64,000 nt of DNA, from positions 62,001-126,000 of the forward strand of contig NZ_VCQU01000012.1 in NCBI RefSeq assembly GCF_012932915.1, in the 5' to 3' direction. Below, piece by piece: positions 30,825-39,483 of this stretch; positions within the stretch are counted from its first letter, which is position 1, and each line of letters begins with the position of its first letter. The translations under genes were made by a program, and so were the position numbers. The notes under the pieces were generated by a model, which was given only the letters and a program-made list of their open reading frames with translations, was not told where the DNA came from and ran no database searches. The DNA is from Antrihabitans stalactiti (GTDB lineage Bacteria; Actinomycetota; Actinomycetes; Mycobacteriales; Mycobacteriaceae).

Positions 30825-31019
30825 ATGGCGCAGGAACAAACCAAGCGCAGCGGTGGCGGCGATGAGGACGAAAGTCCAGCCACTGACGGTTCTTCGGGCC
30901 AGGAGCGCCGCGAGAAGCTCGCCGAAGAGACGGACGACCTGCTCGACGAGATCGACGACGTGCTCGAGGAGAACGCCGAAGACTTCGTCCGTGCCTACGT
31001 GCAAAAGGGCGGCCAGTGA
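30825..31019 (+). CDS. pup: Prokaryotic ubiquitin-like protein Pup
   Basis: Pup is the small, mostly disordered tag that is attached to lysines and targets proteins to the proteasome. The 64 residues start [17 protein letters not shown] and end VQKGGQ. The C-terminal glutamine means it must be deamidated by Dop before PafA can ligate it. The C-terminal half contains the helical ARC/Mpa-binding region ([20 protein letters not shown]). The TGA stop overlaps the GTG of prcB, so the two are translationally coupled. Confidence 0.98.
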   Translation: MAQEQTKRSGGGDEDESPATDGSSGQERREKLAEETDDLLDEIDDVLEENAEDFVRAYVQKGGQ

Positions 31020-31870
31020 CATCGGACCGCTCTGGGTTCCCTCCAGCAGAGGGCCCACTCCGGTTGCAGTTCGGGTCCAACCTCTCGTCGTTTTCCGATC
31101 ATCTCCGCGCGAACGCGCCGCACTTGTTGCCGGTGAATCGCGACGATTGGCGCGGTAGTGACGCGATGCCACACGACATCGCGCCACACGGCACCACGAT
31201 TGTCGCGGTCTCGTTCACCGGCGGGGTGCTCCTGGCGGGCGACCGCCGGGCGACGATGGGCAACCTGATTGCAAGCCGCGACATCGAGAAGGTGTACATC
31301 ACCGACGAGTACTCGGCGGCAGGCATCGCAGGCACGGCCGGTATTGCCATCGAGTTGGTCCGTTTGTTCGCGGTGGAGCTCGAGCACTACGAGAAGATCG
31401 AGGGCGTGCCGCTGACGTTCGACGGCAAGGCGAGCAAGCTGTCGGGGATGGTTCGTGGCAACCTGCCCGCAGCAATGCAGGGGCTTGCCGCGATTCCGTT
31501 GCTGGTCGGATTCGACACGTCCGCAACGGATCCCGACAAGGCCGGGCGCATCGTCTCGTTCGACGTGGTCGGCGGTCGCAGCGAAGAGCGTGGCTACCAC
31601 GCCGTCGGTTCGGGCTCCTTGTTTGCGAAGTCGGCACTCAAGAAGCTGTACCGGCGTGGCATCGATGCAGACCAGGCGCTGCGCTTGGCGATCGAGGCCC
31701 TCTACGACGCCGCAGACGACGATTCCGCCACCGGCGGTCCGGACCTTGCCCGCAGGATCTACCCGACCGCGGTGGTCATCACCGCCGACGGTGCGAGCGA
31801 AGTCGCGACCGAGCGTGCGGAAACTATTGCGCGGGCGGTTGTCGCCGAGCGCTCCGAAGGGGGTGAATGA
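31016..31870 (+). CDS. prcB: Proteasome beta subunit
   Basis: PrcB provides the proteolytic active sites of the 20S core. The 284 residues include a propeptide of 59 residues; autocleavage before Thr60 (PHG-TTIVAV) exposes the N-terminal nucleophile. Active-site partners are seen in [15 protein letters not shown] (Asp and Arg/Lys region) and later [12 protein letters not shown]. The GTG start overlaps the pup stop (GTGA), and its own TGA overlaps prcA (ATGA). It is the middle gene of a tightly coupled pup-prcB-prcA operon. Confidence 0.98.
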   Translation: MTSDRSGFPPAEGPLRLQFGSNLSSFSDHLRANAPHLLPVNRDDWRGSDAMPHDIAPHGTTIVAVSFTGGVLLAGDRRATMGNLIASRDIEKVYITDEYSAAGIAGTAGIAIELVRLFAVELEHYEKIEGVPLTFDGKASKLSGMVRGNLPAAMQGLAAIPLLVGFDTSATDPDKAGRIVSFDVVGGRSEERGYHAVGSGSLFAKSALKKLYRRGIDADQALRLAIEALYDAADDDSATGGPDLARRIYPTAVVITADGASEVATERAETIARAVVAERSEGGE

Positions 31871-32664
31871 GCATGACGTTGCCGTATTACGCATCCGCCG
31901 AGCAGATCATGCGCGATCGCTCGGAATTGGCGCGCAAGGGCATCGGCCGTGGCCGCAGCGTCGTGGTCCTCACCTACGACCGCGGGGTGCTGTTCGTCGC
32001 CGAGAACCCGTCGACGGCCCTGCACAAGGTGAGCGAACTGTACGACCGCATCGGCTTCGCCGCGGTCGGTAAGTACAACGAGTTCGAGAACCTCCGGCGG
32101 GCGGGCATCATGCACGCAGACACTCGCGGCTACGCCTACGACCGTCGCGACGTCACCGGGCGGACGTTGGCCAACGCCTATGCCCAAACTCTGGGGTCGA
32201 TCTTCACCGATCAGCTCAAGCCGTACGAGGTGGAGATCTGTGTGGCCGAGGTTGGCTACCCGGATTCGCCCAAGCCGCCGCAGCTGTACCGGATCACCTA
32301 CGACGGTTCCATTGGCGACGAGCGCGAGTTCATCGTCATGGGTGGCACTGTCGAGCCGATCGTGACCGCGCTGAAGGCGTCGTACAAACCAGGTCTGAGC
32401 CTGGAAGACGGTGTGGCCATTGCGGTTTCGGCGCTGCAGGCCGGTGTGCCGGACGTCGCAGCAGGCGACAAGGAAAAGCGCACGATCGGGGTTTCGGCAC
32501 TCGAGGTCGCCGTGCTCGACCAAACTCGGCCCCGCCGGGCGTTCAAACGGGTCACTGGCGCTGCGCTCGAAGCGTTGATTCCGAAGGCGAAACAACCCCC
32601 GGTCGTTGACGCTGAGCTCCCGAAAACGGACGTTGTCGACGGGTCCGACGACACCGCGAAGTAA
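31867..32664 (+). CDS. prcA: Proteasome alpha subunit
   Basis: PrcA forms the outer gating rings of the 20S proteasome, where ARC/Mpa docks. The 265 residues have the conserved N-terminal region [20 protein letters not shown], whose first residues form the gate, and the alpha-subunit signature [27 protein letters not shown]. The C-terminal about 30 residues are extended and acidic. The ATGA overlap with prcB indicates coupled, stoichiometric translation. Confidence 0.98.
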   Translation: MSMTLPYYASAEQIMRDRSELARKGIGRGRSVVVLTYDRGVLFVAENPSTALHKVSELYDRIGFAAVGKYNEFENLRRAGIMHADTRGYAYDRRDVTGRTLANAYAQTLGSIFTDQLKPYEVEICVAEVGYPDSPKPPQLYRITYDGSIGDEREFIVMGGTVEPIVTALKASYKPGLSLEDGVAIAVSALQAGVPDVAAGDKEKRTIGVSALEVAVLDQTRPRRAFKRVTGAALEALIPKAKQPPVVDAELPKTDVVDGSDDTAK

Positions 32665-32682
32665 TTGCCCCGGCGAAATTTA

Positions 32683-32710
32683 TTGACACTCCGCTGATTT
32701 GGCTTAGATT
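32683..32710 (+). promoter_or_regulatory. Promoter of the sugar porter gene (TTGACA-16-TAGATT)
   Basis: A consensus -35 TTGACA (32683-32688), a 16-nt spacer and TAGATT (32705-32710) form a recognisable vegetative promoter about 40 nt upstream of the ATG at 32751. Confidence 0.65.
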
Positions 32711-32725
32711 GTGATCTAGTTCACT
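32710..32725. promoter_or_regulatory. CRP/GlxR-type operator TGTGATCTAGTTCACT
   Basis: The site fits the CRP/GlxR consensus TGTGA-N6-TCAC(A/T) including the central TA (TGTGANNTANNTCACA) with one mismatch at the last base. It begins on the last base of the -10 and covers the transcription start, so a bound CRP-family protein would probably repress the downstream sugar porter. Confidence 0.65.
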
Positions 32726-32750
32726 GCTGAACCGAACCCTGGAGTGTTTC

Positions 32751-34178
32751 ATGAGCGAGCACGGGTCAATTGATGCAACTCCGTTGGATGACGGCGGTGA
32801 ACACACCGGCAAAGGCGTCGTCCGCATTGCCACGGTCGCCGCGCTCGGTGGGTTCTTGTTCGGCTACGACAGCGCGGTCATCAACGGCGCCGTATCGGCG
32901 GTGGAAGACCACTTCAAGGCGGACTCGACGTCGTTAGGCTTCGCGGTCGCGTCGGCACTGCTGGGCGCAGCGGTCGGCGCGCTGTCCGCCGGCCGAATCG
33001 CCGACCACTTCGGTCGGTTGTTCGTCATGAAGGTCGCCGCGATTCTGTTCCTGATCAGCGCCATCGGAACGGGCCTCGCGCCGTCGCTGTGGCTGCTCAT
33101 CGTGTTCCGGATCATCGGCGGCATCGGTGTGGGCGTGGCGTCGGTCATTGCACCCGCCTACATCGCCGAGGTGTCGCCTGCGCGCATCCGCGGCAGGTTG
33201 GCGTCCCTGCAACAGCTGGCAATCGTCACCGGCATCTTCATCTCGTTGCTGGTCGACTACATCTTCGCCACGGTGGCAGGTTCGTCGAAAGACGAACTGT
33301 GGCTCGGCCTCGATGCGTGGCGCTGGATGTTCATTGCCATGGCGGTCCCCGCGATCACGTACGGCGTGCTGTCGCTGACGATTCCTGAATCCCCGCGTTA
33401 TCTCGTTGCTTCGCACCGAATTCCGGAGGCCCGCAAGGTTCTTGCCCTGTTGCTGGGGGAGAAGGGGCTGGATATCAAGATCGACAATATCCAGCGGACC
33501 CTCGCGCGGGAGACGGAGCCGTCCTGGAAGGATTTGCGAAACCCTGGCACGGGTCTCTACCCGCTCGTCTGGATCGGTCTTGGACTGTCGGTCTTCCAGC
33601 AATTCGTCGGTATCAACGTGATCTTCTACTACTCGAACGTGCTGTGGGAGGCCGTCGGATTCAGTGAAGACGGGTCGTTCGTCATCACGGTGATCACCGC
33701 GGTGGTGAACATCCTGACGACCCTGATCGCCATCGCCTACATCGACAAAGTCGGGCGTCGGCCATTGCTGCTCATCGGCTCCGCGGGCATGGCCGTCAGC
33801 CTCGTGGTCATGTCGGCCATTTTCGGAACCGCATCGCTCGTGGACGGAAAGCCGCAGCTGGGTGATATTGCCGGTCCTGTCGCGTTGATCGCGGCAAATC
33901 TCTTCGTCGTCGCGTTCGGTATGTCGTGGGGCCCGGTGGTCTGGGTACTGCTCGGCGAGTCGTTCCCGAACCGGATCAGGGCCGCTGCGCTGTCGTTCGC
34001 TGCGGCGGGTCAGTGGGTCGCGAACTGGATCGTCACGGTCTCGTTCCCGTCGTTGAAGGACTTCTCGCTGGGCTTTGCCTACGGCCTGTACGCCCTGTGC
34101 GCGATCCTGTCGGGAATCTTCGTCTGGAAGTGGGTCGCCGAGACCAAGGGCAAAGAGCTAGAGGATATGAAGACCTAG
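32751..34178 (+). CDS. Sugar porter family MFS transporter
   Basis: The 475-residue, 12-helix transporter belongs to the sugar porter group (XylE/GLUT-like). Landmarks are GGFLFGYDSAVINGAV in helix 1, the AGRIADHFGRL motif, IAPAYIAEVSPARIRGRL, the PESPRYL loop after helix 6, the QQFVGINVIFYYSNV sugar-binding helix 7, DKVGRRPLLLIG and the C-terminal WVAETKGKELEDM. It should import a monosaccharide or polyol by proton symport; which sugar cannot be told. It has its own promoter with an overlapping CRP/GlxR-type site, so carbon-source control is likely. Confidence 0.93.
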   Translation: MSEHGSIDATPLDDGGEHTGKGVVRIATVAALGGFLFGYDSAVINGAVSAVEDHFKADSTSLGFAVASALLGAAVGALSAGRIADHFGRLFVMKVAAILFLISAIGTGLAPSLWLLIVFRIIGGIGVGVASVIAPAYIAEVSPARIRGRLASLQQLAIVTGIFISLLVDYIFATVAGSSKDELWLGLDAWRWMFIAMAVPAITYGVLSLTIPESPRYLVASHRIPEARKVLALLLGEKGLDIKIDNIQRTLARETEPSWKDLRNPGTGLYPLVWIGLGLSVFQQFVGINVIFYYSNVLWEAVGFSEDGSFVITVITAVVNILTTLIAIAYIDKVGRRPLLLIGSAGMAVSLVVMSAIFGTASLVDGKPQLGDIAGPVALIAANLFVVAFGMSWGPVVWVLLGESFPNRIRAAALSFAAAGQWVANWIVTVSFPSLKDFSLGFAYGLYALCAILSGIFVWKWVAETKGKELEDMKT

Positions 34179-34210
34179 CTCCGAGTCGCGGCGACCCCCA
34201 GCGGCGTCGC

Positions 34211-34453
34211 TTACGAAGGCGGCGGTGGCGGCGGATCGAGCGGGGCCATCGGACACATGGGCTGACCGGTGCCGCCGCAAGACGCGGTCTCGATTTTGAT
34301 CGTCGGCTTGGGGTTCGGCGCGTGACAGTTCGCCGGGCACGGCTTGTCAGCCGACGCGGTCCCGGTTGCTCCGGTCATCGTGATGACGACGGCGGCGAAG
34401 CCGGTGCCGATTGCGGCCGCGATGCGAGCGGTCGTCGAGTAGGTGCGGTTCAC
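34211..34453 (-). CDS. Small secreted cysteine- and proline-rich protein
   Basis: The 80-residue product has a signal peptide (VNRTYSTTARIAAAIGTGFA and following) with probable cleavage after TGTASA. The mature peptide of about 48 residues has four cysteines (KPCPANC, ASCGGTGQPMC), enough for two disulfides, and ends in a run of prolines. The start GTG at 34453 is chosen because AGGAG lies just upstream; the open frame is 12 codons longer. I do not recognise the family. It is convergent with the sugar porter. Confidence 0.65.
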   Translation of the reverse strand: MNRTYSTTARIAAAIGTGFAAVVITMTGATGTASADKPCPANCHAPNPKPTIKIETASCGGTGQPMCPMAPLDPPPPPPS

Positions 34454-34562
34454 CGGGACTCCTAAGTCTGCTGTAATTGGACGCACCAATCATCGCGCCG
34501 CGACTACCTGCACAAATAGGAGTCCTCGGGTGCGTGGGCACCCCGCGAGGGATGGGATCGGG

Positions 34563-34576
34563 CCACCCCAGGGTGG
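34563..34576 (-). terminator. Short hairpin after the PAP2/lipid-kinase gene
   Basis: CCACC-CCAG-GGTGG, extendable to a 6-bp symmetric CCACCC/GGGTGG, lies one base downstream of the stop codon of the reverse-strand gene. It has no U-run, so it would be an I-shaped, factor-assisted terminator at best. Confidence 0.35.
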
Positions 34577-34577
34577 T

Positions 34578-36029
34578 TCAGCCGCGGTACAACTGCAGAG
34601 CCTTACGGTGCGCCCTGAACCGGAAATGGCGGCCTTCACGCGGGACCTCACCGTCGGTTGCCAACGCGACCGGTGAGCCGCCGACCTCGACGTCCAGCTC
34701 GCCGACCGACCGATGCACGTACACGGCGGAGTCGCCGAGTGTGCCTGCGAGCGCTGCAGCGACGAGTCGCAGCCGAGACAGCCTGACGTCGGCGCGAAGG
34801 TAGCGGACATCGAGTTCGCCTGCTGAGAGGGTGGGCCGCGACATCGGGACCTTGTCCGACGGTGAGTAGCGACCGTTGCCGACGAACAGCATCCAGATTG
34901 CCGTCGGTGTGCCGTCGATTCGGAGGTGCAGTGGCTCCGACTGAGTGAGGACCCGAAGCATCGCCGCTGCTGCAGCGGGCCACTTACCGAATCGGGGTTC
35001 CCACTTCTCGCGTAGGCGAACGGCGTCGGGGTAGCCGCCGAGGCTCGAGGTGTTCAGAAACATTTCGGCCGTATGGCCGTCCACGCGGACTTCGGCAACA
35101 TCGACCTGCACCGCTGCACCTTTCGCTACCGCGTCGAGTGTGTCCTCGATATCGGTGACGCCCGCGTCGCGAGAAAAGTGGTTGAGCGTCCCACCGGGGA
35201 AGACGGCGAGTGGCAGGTCCGCTCGAATCGCGATCTTGGCGACCGCAAGGACGGTTCCGTCACCGCCGCGCACGCCGAGAGCGGACGGCGTCGACGACTC
35301 GATCGCCGTCAGAATCTGCTCGGTGAAGTCGCGTTCGGCGTCGAGTTCAAGCACGTCCGCGCCGGGCAACTCGGCGAGGAGTTCATCGACGGCGTCGTCG
35401 TCGCCCGAACCTGCGCCGGGGTTCAACAGAAGCAGCAGACCGTGGCCGTCGGCTAGTGCGGCTACTTCGACGGTCGGTCCGAGTTCGGCCGGCTCCTCGG
35501 CACGGACCGCCCACCATCGCCTCGTCCCGAGCGCCAAGGCAGTCCCCAGCGCTGCGCCGACGACGACATCGGACGGCCAGTGCACGCCGATATGCACTCG
35601 CGAGTACGCGACCGCCGCAGCGATCGGGGCGACCACGAGACCCGCCGTCGGCGACTCGATGGCAACGCCGGTCGCGAAGGCTGCTGCCGACGCCGCATGA
35701 CCTGATGGAAACGACGACGAGACCGGCGGTTTGCCGAGCCTGCGAACGAACGGCACAGAATCGTCCGGGGGCCTGCGCCGGGGGAACAGCGGCTTGCCGA
35801 TGCCGTTGGCCGTCGCGCTCGCCCCTGCGACGGCGAGCAGCCCCCGAACCGCAGCCCGCCGGTGCTGTTTGCCTGCAGCCGACAACACTCCAGCCACCAT
35901 CACCCAGAGCAGGCTGTGGTCGGCGAGGCGGCTGAGCGTGAGCAGTCCGCGGTCGACGGGCGTGGGCCGCAGTCGAGCACTTCGGGCCACGAGCGAGCGG
36001 TCGGTAGCGGTAAGTCGCGTAATCAGCAC
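34578..36029 (-). CDS. Fusion of PAP2 phosphatase and diacylglycerol/sphingosine-type lipid kinase
   Basis: The 483 residues join two lipid enzymes. Residues about 1-175 are a membrane PAP2 phosphatase with [21 protein letters not shown] and [16 protein letters not shown], the three catalytic motifs. Residues about 195-483 are a diacylglycerol-kinase catalytic domain with [30 protein letters not shown] and [13 protein letters not shown]. The fusion could interconvert phosphatidate-type lipids or polyprenyl phosphates; similar fusions are known in Mycobacteriales. The start GTG at 36029 has TAGGCT 6 nt upstream. Confidence 0.92.
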   Translation of the reverse strand: MLITRLTATDRSLVARSARLRPTPVDRGLLTLSRLADHSLLWVMVAGVLSAAGKQHRRAAVRGLLAVAGASATANGIGKPLFPRRRPPDDSVPFVRRLGKPPVSSSFPSGHAASAAAFATGVAIESPTAGLVVAPIAAAVAYSRVHIGVHWPSDVVVGAALGTALALGTRRWWAVRAEEPAELGPTVEVAALADGHGLLLLLNPGAGSGDDDAVDELLAELPGADVLELDAERDFTEQILTAIESSTPSALGVRGGDGTVLAVAKIAIRADLPLAVFPGGTLNHFSRDAGVTDIEDTLDAVAKGAAVQVDVAEVRVDGHTAEMFLNTSSLGGYPDAVRLREKWEPRFGKWPAAAAAMLRVLTQSEPLHLRIDGTPTAIWMLFVGNGRYSPSDKVPMSRPTLSAGELDVRYLRADVRLSRLRLVAAALAGTLGDSAVYVHRSVGELDVEVGGSPVALATDGEVPREGRHFRFRAHRKALQLYRG

Positions 36030-36035
36030 CTGGCC

Positions 36036-36041
36036 AGCCTA
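36036..36041 (-). promoter_or_regulatory. -10 hexamer TAGGCT of the PAP2/lipid-kinase gene
   Basis: TAGGCT on the reverse strand is 6 nt before GTG 36029. Confidence 0.5.
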
Positions 36042-36094
36042 GGGACAGTTCGACTCTCGAACCGACATTCGCTCGCCTAGGACTGTCCTGGTTG

Positions 36095-36100
36095 TACTGT
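36095..36100 (+). promoter_or_regulatory. -10 hexamer TACTGT of pafA
   Basis: TACTGT is 6 nt before GTG 36107 and there is no ribosome-binding site. It supports GTG 36107 over the earlier in-frame start at 36092. Confidence 0.55.
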
Positions 36101-36106
36101 CGAAGT

Positions 36107-37465
36107 GTGCAGCGAAGAATCATGGGGATCGAGACCGAGTTCGGTGTCACCTGCACCTTTCACGGGCACAGGCGCCTGAGCCCGGACGAGGTTGCGCGGT
36201 ATCTGTTCCGTCGAGTTGTGTCGTGGGGGCGCAGCTCCAACGTGTTCTTGCGCAATGGCGCGCGGTTGTACCTCGATGTGGGGTCACATCCGGAATACGC
36301 GACCGCCGAATGCGACAGTCTCGTACAGCTCGTCACGCACGACCGGGCCGGCGAGCGCGTGCTCGAAGAGCTGCTGGTCGACGCTGAGCAGCGCCTCGCC
36401 GAAGAGGGCATCGGCGGCGACATCTACCTCTTCAAGAACAACACCGATTCCGCGGGCAACTCCTACGGCTGCCACGAGAACTTCCTCGTCGTCCGGGCCG
36501 GCGAATTCTCGCGGATCTCCGACGTCCTGCTCCCGTTCCTCGTCACTCGCCAGTTGATCTGCGGCGCAGGCAAAGTCCTGCAGACGCCGAAGGCGGCCAC
36601 GTTCTGCCTCTCGCAGCGCGCCGAGCACATCTGGGAAGGTGTCTCGTCTGCGACGACGCGGTCGCGGCCGATCATCAACACGCGCGACGAGCCACATGCG
36701 GACGCGGAGAAGTATCGCCGTCTGCACGTCATCGTCGGCGATTCGAACATGTCCGAGACGACGACGATGCTCAAGGTCGGCACGGCGGCGCTGGTCCTCG
36801 AAATGATCGAGGCGGGGGTGTCGTTCCGCGACTTCGCGCTCGACAACCCGATCCGCGCGATCCGCGAGGTCAGCCACGACCTCACCGGCCGCAGGCCTGT
36901 GCGTTTGGCGGGCGGGCGCCAGGCGAGCGCACTCGACATTCAGCGCGAGTACTACGCCCGTGCGATCGATCATGTTCGCACGCGCGATGCCGATCCGCAG
37001 ATCGACCACGTCATGGATCTGTGGGGTCGCACGCTCGACGCCGTCGAAGCGCAAGATTTCGCGAAGGTCGACACCGAGATCGACTGGGTGATCAAGCGGA
37101 AACTGTTCCAGCGGTACCAGGACCGGTACTCGATGGAACTGTCGGACCCGAAGATTGCGCAGCTAGACCTCGCGTACCACGACATCAAACGCGGTCGCGG
37201 CGTGTTCGATCTGCTGCAGCGTAAGGGTCTTGCAAAGCGGATCACCGAGGACGAGCAGGTCGACGAGGCCGTCAACACACCGCCGCAGACGACACGCGCG
37301 AAGCTGCGTGGCGATTTCATTACCGCTGCGCAGGAGGCCGGCCGCGATTTCACCGTCGACTGGGTGCACCTGAAGCTCAACGACCAGGCTCAGCGGACTG
37401 TGCTCTGCAAGGATCCGTTCCGGTCCGTCGACGAGCGAGTCGAACGTTTGATCGCCTCGATGTAA
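36107..37465 (+). CDS. pafA: Pup--protein ligase
   Basis: PafA phosphorylates the C-terminal glutamate of Pup with ATP and joins it to substrate lysines. The 452 residues have a glutamine-synthetase-like fold: [20 protein letters not shown] at the start, [16 protein letters not shown] (catalytic aspartate), [20 protein letters not shown] and [19 protein letters not shown]. The Dop loop is absent, as expected. The length equals the mycobacterial enzyme when the leaderless GTG at 36107 is used. pafB-pafC follow 33 nt later. Confidence 0.97.
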   Translation: MQRRIMGIETEFGVTCTFHGHRRLSPDEVARYLFRRVVSWGRSSNVFLRNGARLYLDVGSHPEYATAECDSLVQLVTHDRAGERVLEELLVDAEQRLAEEGIGGDIYLFKNNTDSAGNSYGCHENFLVVRAGEFSRISDVLLPFLVTRQLICGAGKVLQTPKAATFCLSQRAEHIWEGVSSATTRSRPIINTRDEPHADAEKYRRLHVIVGDSNMSETTTMLKVGTAALVLEMIEAGVSFRDFALDNPIRAIREVSHDLTGRRPVRLAGGRQASALDIQREYYARAIDHVRTRDADPQIDHVMDLWGRTLDAVEAQDFAKVDTEIDWVIKRKLFQRYQDRYSMELSDPKIAQLDLAYHDIKRGRGVFDLLQRKGLAKRITEDEQVDEAVNTPPQTTRAKLRGDFITAAQEAGRDFTVDWVHLKLNDQAQRTVLCKDPFRSVDERVERLIASM

Positions 37466-37485
37466 GGAACGTGGGCGTAGGGAAC

Positions 37486-37491
37486 TAGGCT
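37486..37491 (+). promoter_or_regulatory. -10 hexamer TAGGCT of pafB
   Basis: TAGGCT is 7 nt before the pafB ATG, suggesting an own leaderless promoter for pafBC in the 33-nt gap after pafA. Confidence 0.5.
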
Positions 37492-37498
37492 CTCCAGG

Positions 37499-38494
37499 AT
37501 GGCGATTTCCAAGGTCGAGCGGCTGATGAACCTTGTCATCGCGCTGCTCTCGACCCGGCAATACCTTACGGCCGAACGTATTCGGGCCAGTGTTGCCGGC
37601 TACGACGATTCGTCCTCGTACGAAGCGTTCAGCCGTATGTTCGAGCGCGACAAGAACGAACTTCGCGATCTCGGCGTCCCGCTGGAGACCGGAATCTCGT
37701 CCCGGTATTCGACCGTCGAGGGCTACCGGATCAACCGCGACGCCTACGAACTGCCGGACATCGATCTGACGAGCGCAGAAGCTGCCGCCGTCGCGGTCGC
37801 CGTGCAATTGTGGGAATCGCCGGAGCTCACGTCAGCGGCGCAAAGCGCACTGTTGAAGTTGCGTGCGGCCGGAGTGCAGGTCGATCAGGAATCCGCGGCA
37901 AGTGCGGTGACGGCGGTGCCTGCGCGCAGCCGCGGCTCCGAACCGGCCCTGGGCAAGTTGCTTGCCGCCATCGACGCCGGGCAGGCCGTTCGCTTCGACC
38001 ATCGAAGCGCAGTCAACGAGCCGTTTCGGCAACGGAATGTCGAGCCGTGGGGTGTGGTGACGCACGGCGGCCGGTGGTATCTCGTCGGCCATGATCTCGA
38101 TCGCGATGCGGTGCGCACCTTTCGGTTGTCGCGCATCGGCGACGACGTCAGACCGTTCGGCCCCGCATACAAGGTAACCAAGCCCGAGGACGTCGACCTG
38201 CGTGAGATTGTCGACCGCATCACCGGCTCGGCCACGATTTCGGGGACGGCAACGGTGTGGGTCGCCGAAGGTCGGGCCCAAGAATTGCGCAGGCTCGGGC
38301 GCTCGGTCGGTTCGCGCACGGTCGGCTCCAGGGCAGGGGACTTGTTGGAAATTCCGGTGCGGTCGTGGGATTGGATCGCGCGCATGATCACCGGCCACGG
38401 TGCCGATGCGCTCGTGATCGATCCAGCGGAACTGCGTGAGGACGTCGTGTCACGCGTCCGCGCGGTCGCGCAGACGGCAGGGGTGCGCCGATGA
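37499..38494 (+). CDS. pafB: WYL-domain transcriptional regulator PafB
   Basis: PafB acts with PafC as the activator of the LexA-independent DNA-damage response in mycobacteria. The 331 residues have an N-terminal winged helix (KVERLMNLVIALLSTRQYLTAERI, EAFSRMFERDKNELRDLGVP), a WYL domain (about 145-235, VRFDHRSAVNEPFRQRNVEPWGVVTHGGRWYLVGHD) and a C-terminal extension (WCX). It is presumed to sense single-stranded DNA through the WYL domain. It overlaps pafC by ATGA. Confidence 0.95.
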   Translation: MAISKVERLMNLVIALLSTRQYLTAERIRASVAGYDDSSSYEAFSRMFERDKNELRDLGVPLETGISSRYSTVEGYRINRDAYELPDIDLTSAEAAAVAVAVQLWESPELTSAAQSALLKLRAAGVQVDQESAASAVTAVPARSRGSEPALGKLLAAIDAGQAVRFDHRSAVNEPFRQRNVEPWGVVTHGGRWYLVGHDLDRDAVRTFRLSRIGDDVRPFGPAYKVTKPEDVDLREIVDRITGSATISGTATVWVAEGRAQELRRLGRSVGSRTVGSRAGDLLEIPVRSWDWIARMITGHGADALVIDPAELREDVVSRVRAVAQTAGVRR

Positions 38495-39483
38495 GCGCAC
38501 GGCTGTCCGGGCGGCTTGCGCGCCTGCTGAACTTGGTGCCGTACTTCATCGCCAACCCCGGCATCAGCGCGGCCGCCGCGTCCGCCGAACTCGGTGTGAC
38601 GAGCAAGCAGCTCATGGACGACCTGAATCAGCTCTGGATGTGCGGGCTGCCCGGCTACGGACCAGGCGATCTGATCGATCTGTCGTTCTCCGAAGAGAGC
38701 ATCGAGGTCACGTTCTCGGCAGGCATCGATCGCCCGCTGCGGTTGACGTCGACAGAGGCGACCGCGTTGCTCGTCGCATTGCGTTCCATCGTTGAAATGC
38801 CGGGCATGGTCGATCCGACCGCTGCCCAGGGGGCAATGGCGAAGATCGAGTCGGCGGCCGGAGCTGCTGCGTTCGCGCAGAGCGCCCGGTCCGACGCGGA
38901 CCGTTCGACCCACGACCCGGGTCCGGCTGTCGTCGAAGATCCGTCGGCAGCGACCGTGCGGCACGCACTTGCCCGGTCGCACGCGCTGCGATTGGTCTAC
39001 TACTCGGCGAGTCGCGATGCGATGTCGGAGCGCGTCGTCGATCCGATTCGCATCGTCCTCGTCGACAACCACAGCTACTTGCAGGCGTGGTGCCGAAATG
39101 CCGAAGGGGTCCGGCTGTTCCGGTTCGACCGGATCGACGTCGCGACCGAACTCGACGAGCCTGCACGTCCCCCTGCCGCCGCGGTCGAGCAGCCCGCCGC
39201 TCTCGAACTGTTCAGCGATGATCCGGCGTTGCCGTTGGCGAGATTGAAGATCTCGGCACCCTACGTCTGGGTGCTCGACCACTATCCGATGAACCAAGTC
39301 TCGCTCGAAGCCGACGGAAGTGTCGAAGCGACAATGAGATTCGCGACACTGGAATGGATGTCTCGGTTGATACTGGGATTCGGCGCAGGCATCACGGTGC
39401 TCGATCCACCCGAGTTGGTGGCGTCGCTTCAGGAGCGCGCCAACGCCGCACTGTCCGCTTACCAGGATCTGGAGGCAGTCTGA
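38491..39483 (+). CDS. pafC: WYL-domain transcriptional regulator PafC
   Basis: PafC is the obligate partner of PafB. The 330 residues repeat the PafB layout: winged helix (RLARLLNLVPYFIANPGIS, AELGVTSKQLMDDLNQLWM), WYL domain (LRLVYYSASRDAMSERVVDPIRIVL, NHSYLQAWCRNAEGVRLFRFDRI) and a C-terminal WCX extension. ATGA overlaps on the left and TGATG on the right make it part of a coupled series. Unusually, the next gene is a panE-like reductase rather than tatA. Confidence 0.95.
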   Translation: MSARLSGRLARLLNLVPYFIANPGISAAAASAELGVTSKQLMDDLNQLWMCGLPGYGPGDLIDLSFSEESIEVTFSAGIDRPLRLTSTEATALLVALRSIVEMPGMVDPTAAQGAMAKIESAAGAAAFAQSARSDADRSTHDPGPAVVEDPSAATVRHALARSHALRLVYYSASRDAMSERVVDPIRIVLVDNHSYLQAWCRNAEGVRLFRFDRIDVATELDEPARPPAAAVEQPAALELFSDDPALPLARLKISAPYVWVLDHYPMNQVSLEADGSVEATMRFATLEWMSRLILGFGAGITVLDPPELVASLQERANAALSAYQDLEAV

